Shown piece by piece: positions 63,408 through 64,000 of a stretch of DNA of 64,000 nt. The notes below the pieces were generated by a model. The model worked only from the letters and a program-made list of their open reading frames with translations. It searched no databases and had not been told where the DNA came from. The translations under genes and the position numbers were made by a program. Each line of letters opens with the position of its first letter. Positions within the stretch are counted from its first letter, which is position 1. This DNA comes from Maridesulfovibrio hydrothermalis AM13 = DSM 14728 (GTDB taxonomy: Bacteria; Desulfobacterota; Desulfovibrionia; Desulfovibrionales; Desulfovibrionaceae): positions 1,830,370 to 1,894,369 of the forward strand of contig NC_020055.1 in NCBI RefSeq assembly GCF_000331025.1, in the 5' to 3' direction.

Positions 63408-63591
63408 ATATATAGTTCCTTTAAAATTTGGGCAAAGACATTAAAAGTTGCAGAAAATTTTTATGAGCGAAGGCAGTTAACAAAAATATACATGCTCAGC
63501 AAGGAGCTGTGAAGTTCTGTCCGCGTGATGTTTGATACTCCCAGCAAGTTTTGAGATAAATCTTTTGTAATAGTACAGTGCTTAGATAAAA

Positions 63592-64000
63592 TCATTTTCC
63601 CAGTCTATCTTTATAAAACTCCAGAAAATTATTTACTAGAGGGGTCATTCTATCGGGGTTCCAGATCATCGCCACTTCGAAGGGGGCATAGTCGCAGTCA
63701 ACCGGTTTTAGAACTACACCGTCAGGGATAATGTTGTGGGAGTCGCAGTTGATGAAGGTCCAGCCCATACCTGCTGCCACAAATACTGTTCCGGTGTGTT
63801 TGCGTCTGTACTGCATCCCCAGTTTTAATTCCAGACCTGCCTTATGGAATTGCTCCCGGACTTCTGCAACCCTCATTTTGCAATATGATTCTTGGCTGCA
63901 AATGTAAGGAATCTGCGCTAAATCGGCCAAGGTCAGAATTTCTTTTTGTGCTAGAGGATGGTTGGCAGAAATAGCAGCGCAAGGGTTGGTGCGCTGCACA
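63592..64000 (-). CDS. LysR-family regulator, effector-domain part (runs off the right edge)
   Basis: 136 residues of the C-terminal effector domain (ILTLADLAQIPYI, GTVFVAAGMGWTFIN, FEVAMIWNPDRMTPLVNNFLEFYKD). The DNA-binding half lies beyond base 64000; the in-frame GTG at 63999 is internal. Confidence 0.8.
   Translation of the reverse strand, partial: VQRTNPCAAISANHPLAQKEILTLADLAQIPYICSQESYCKMRVAEVREQFHKAGLELKLGMQYRRKHTGTVFVAAGMGWTFINCDSHNIIPDGVVLKPVDCDYAPFEVAMIWNPDRMTPLVNNFLEFYKDRLGK

Noticed and set aside
1-64000. CRISPR arrays, insertion sequences, rRNA genes
   Set aside because: No regularly spaced repeats, transposase frames or rRNA-like stretches were seen.

Overview
The window looks like a chromosomal segment of a marine-type sulfate reducer of the Desulfovibrionaceae (Maridesulfovibrio/Desulfovibrio-like). 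This is an inference from moderate GC, the gene mix (AmmeMemoRadiSam radical SAM enzyme, a GAK-type cluster, many hybrid kinases and orphan periplasmic binding proteins) and the proteins' general look; no 16S rRNA is present. Core genes include purM, rplM-rpsI, alaS, recA, lpxK, rnr, an endonuclease IV gene and one tRNA-Pro.

Layout. (1) 1-7906: one plus-strand run of eight tightly packed genes, cut by the left edge. It starts with a tubulin-like protein carrying a large zinc-ribbon tail. Four soluble, mostly helical proteins, two single-pass membrane proteins and one exported protein follow. The run ends at a perfect 52-bp palindrome, a decayed small membrane gene and a tRNA-Pro whose 3' end faces the cluster. 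(2) 8.5-25.9 kb: housekeeping and envelope genes: radical SAM enzymes, purM, a YdbH/YdbL pair, a histidine kinase, an EAL-HDOD protein, rplM-rpsI, alaS, recA, a PP-loop ATPase and a Ca/Na antiporter. (3) 26-35 kb: a POT peptide transporter, a BI-1 family protein, lpxK, rnr, a CI-like S24 repressor, a 55-residue zinc-ribbon protein and a UPF0489 (peptide-arginase-like) protein. (4) 35-47 kb: accessory envelope and signalling genes, namely two orphan family-3 binding proteins, several unknown exported proteins (one a SUEL/galactose-lectin-like protein), an EEP-family nuclease, a binding protein plus hybrid kinase operon, a NifU/IscU-like scaffold, a LysR regulator and a FemAB-like protein. (5) 47-54 kb: an esterase, a CofD-like paralogue, endonuclease IV, a DUF2325 protein with a strong Fur box and another hybrid kinase. 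(6) 54.5-62.5 kb: a PEP-CTERM-like secreted protein, then seven minus-strand genes matching the poorly understood GAK system (XXXCH protein, PHP-like phosphoesterase, amphi-Trp protein, PhoU-APH fusion, ATP-grasp, HprK-related kinase B, CofD-like). (7) The right edge holds an HD-domain hydrolase and a truncated LysR gene.

The two most interesting systems are the tubulin-like/zinc-ribbon membrane cluster and the GAK cluster. The latter brings phosphorylating, dephosphorylating, ligating and phospho-transfer folds together with two small partner proteins, and has a second CofD-like gene 6 kb away.
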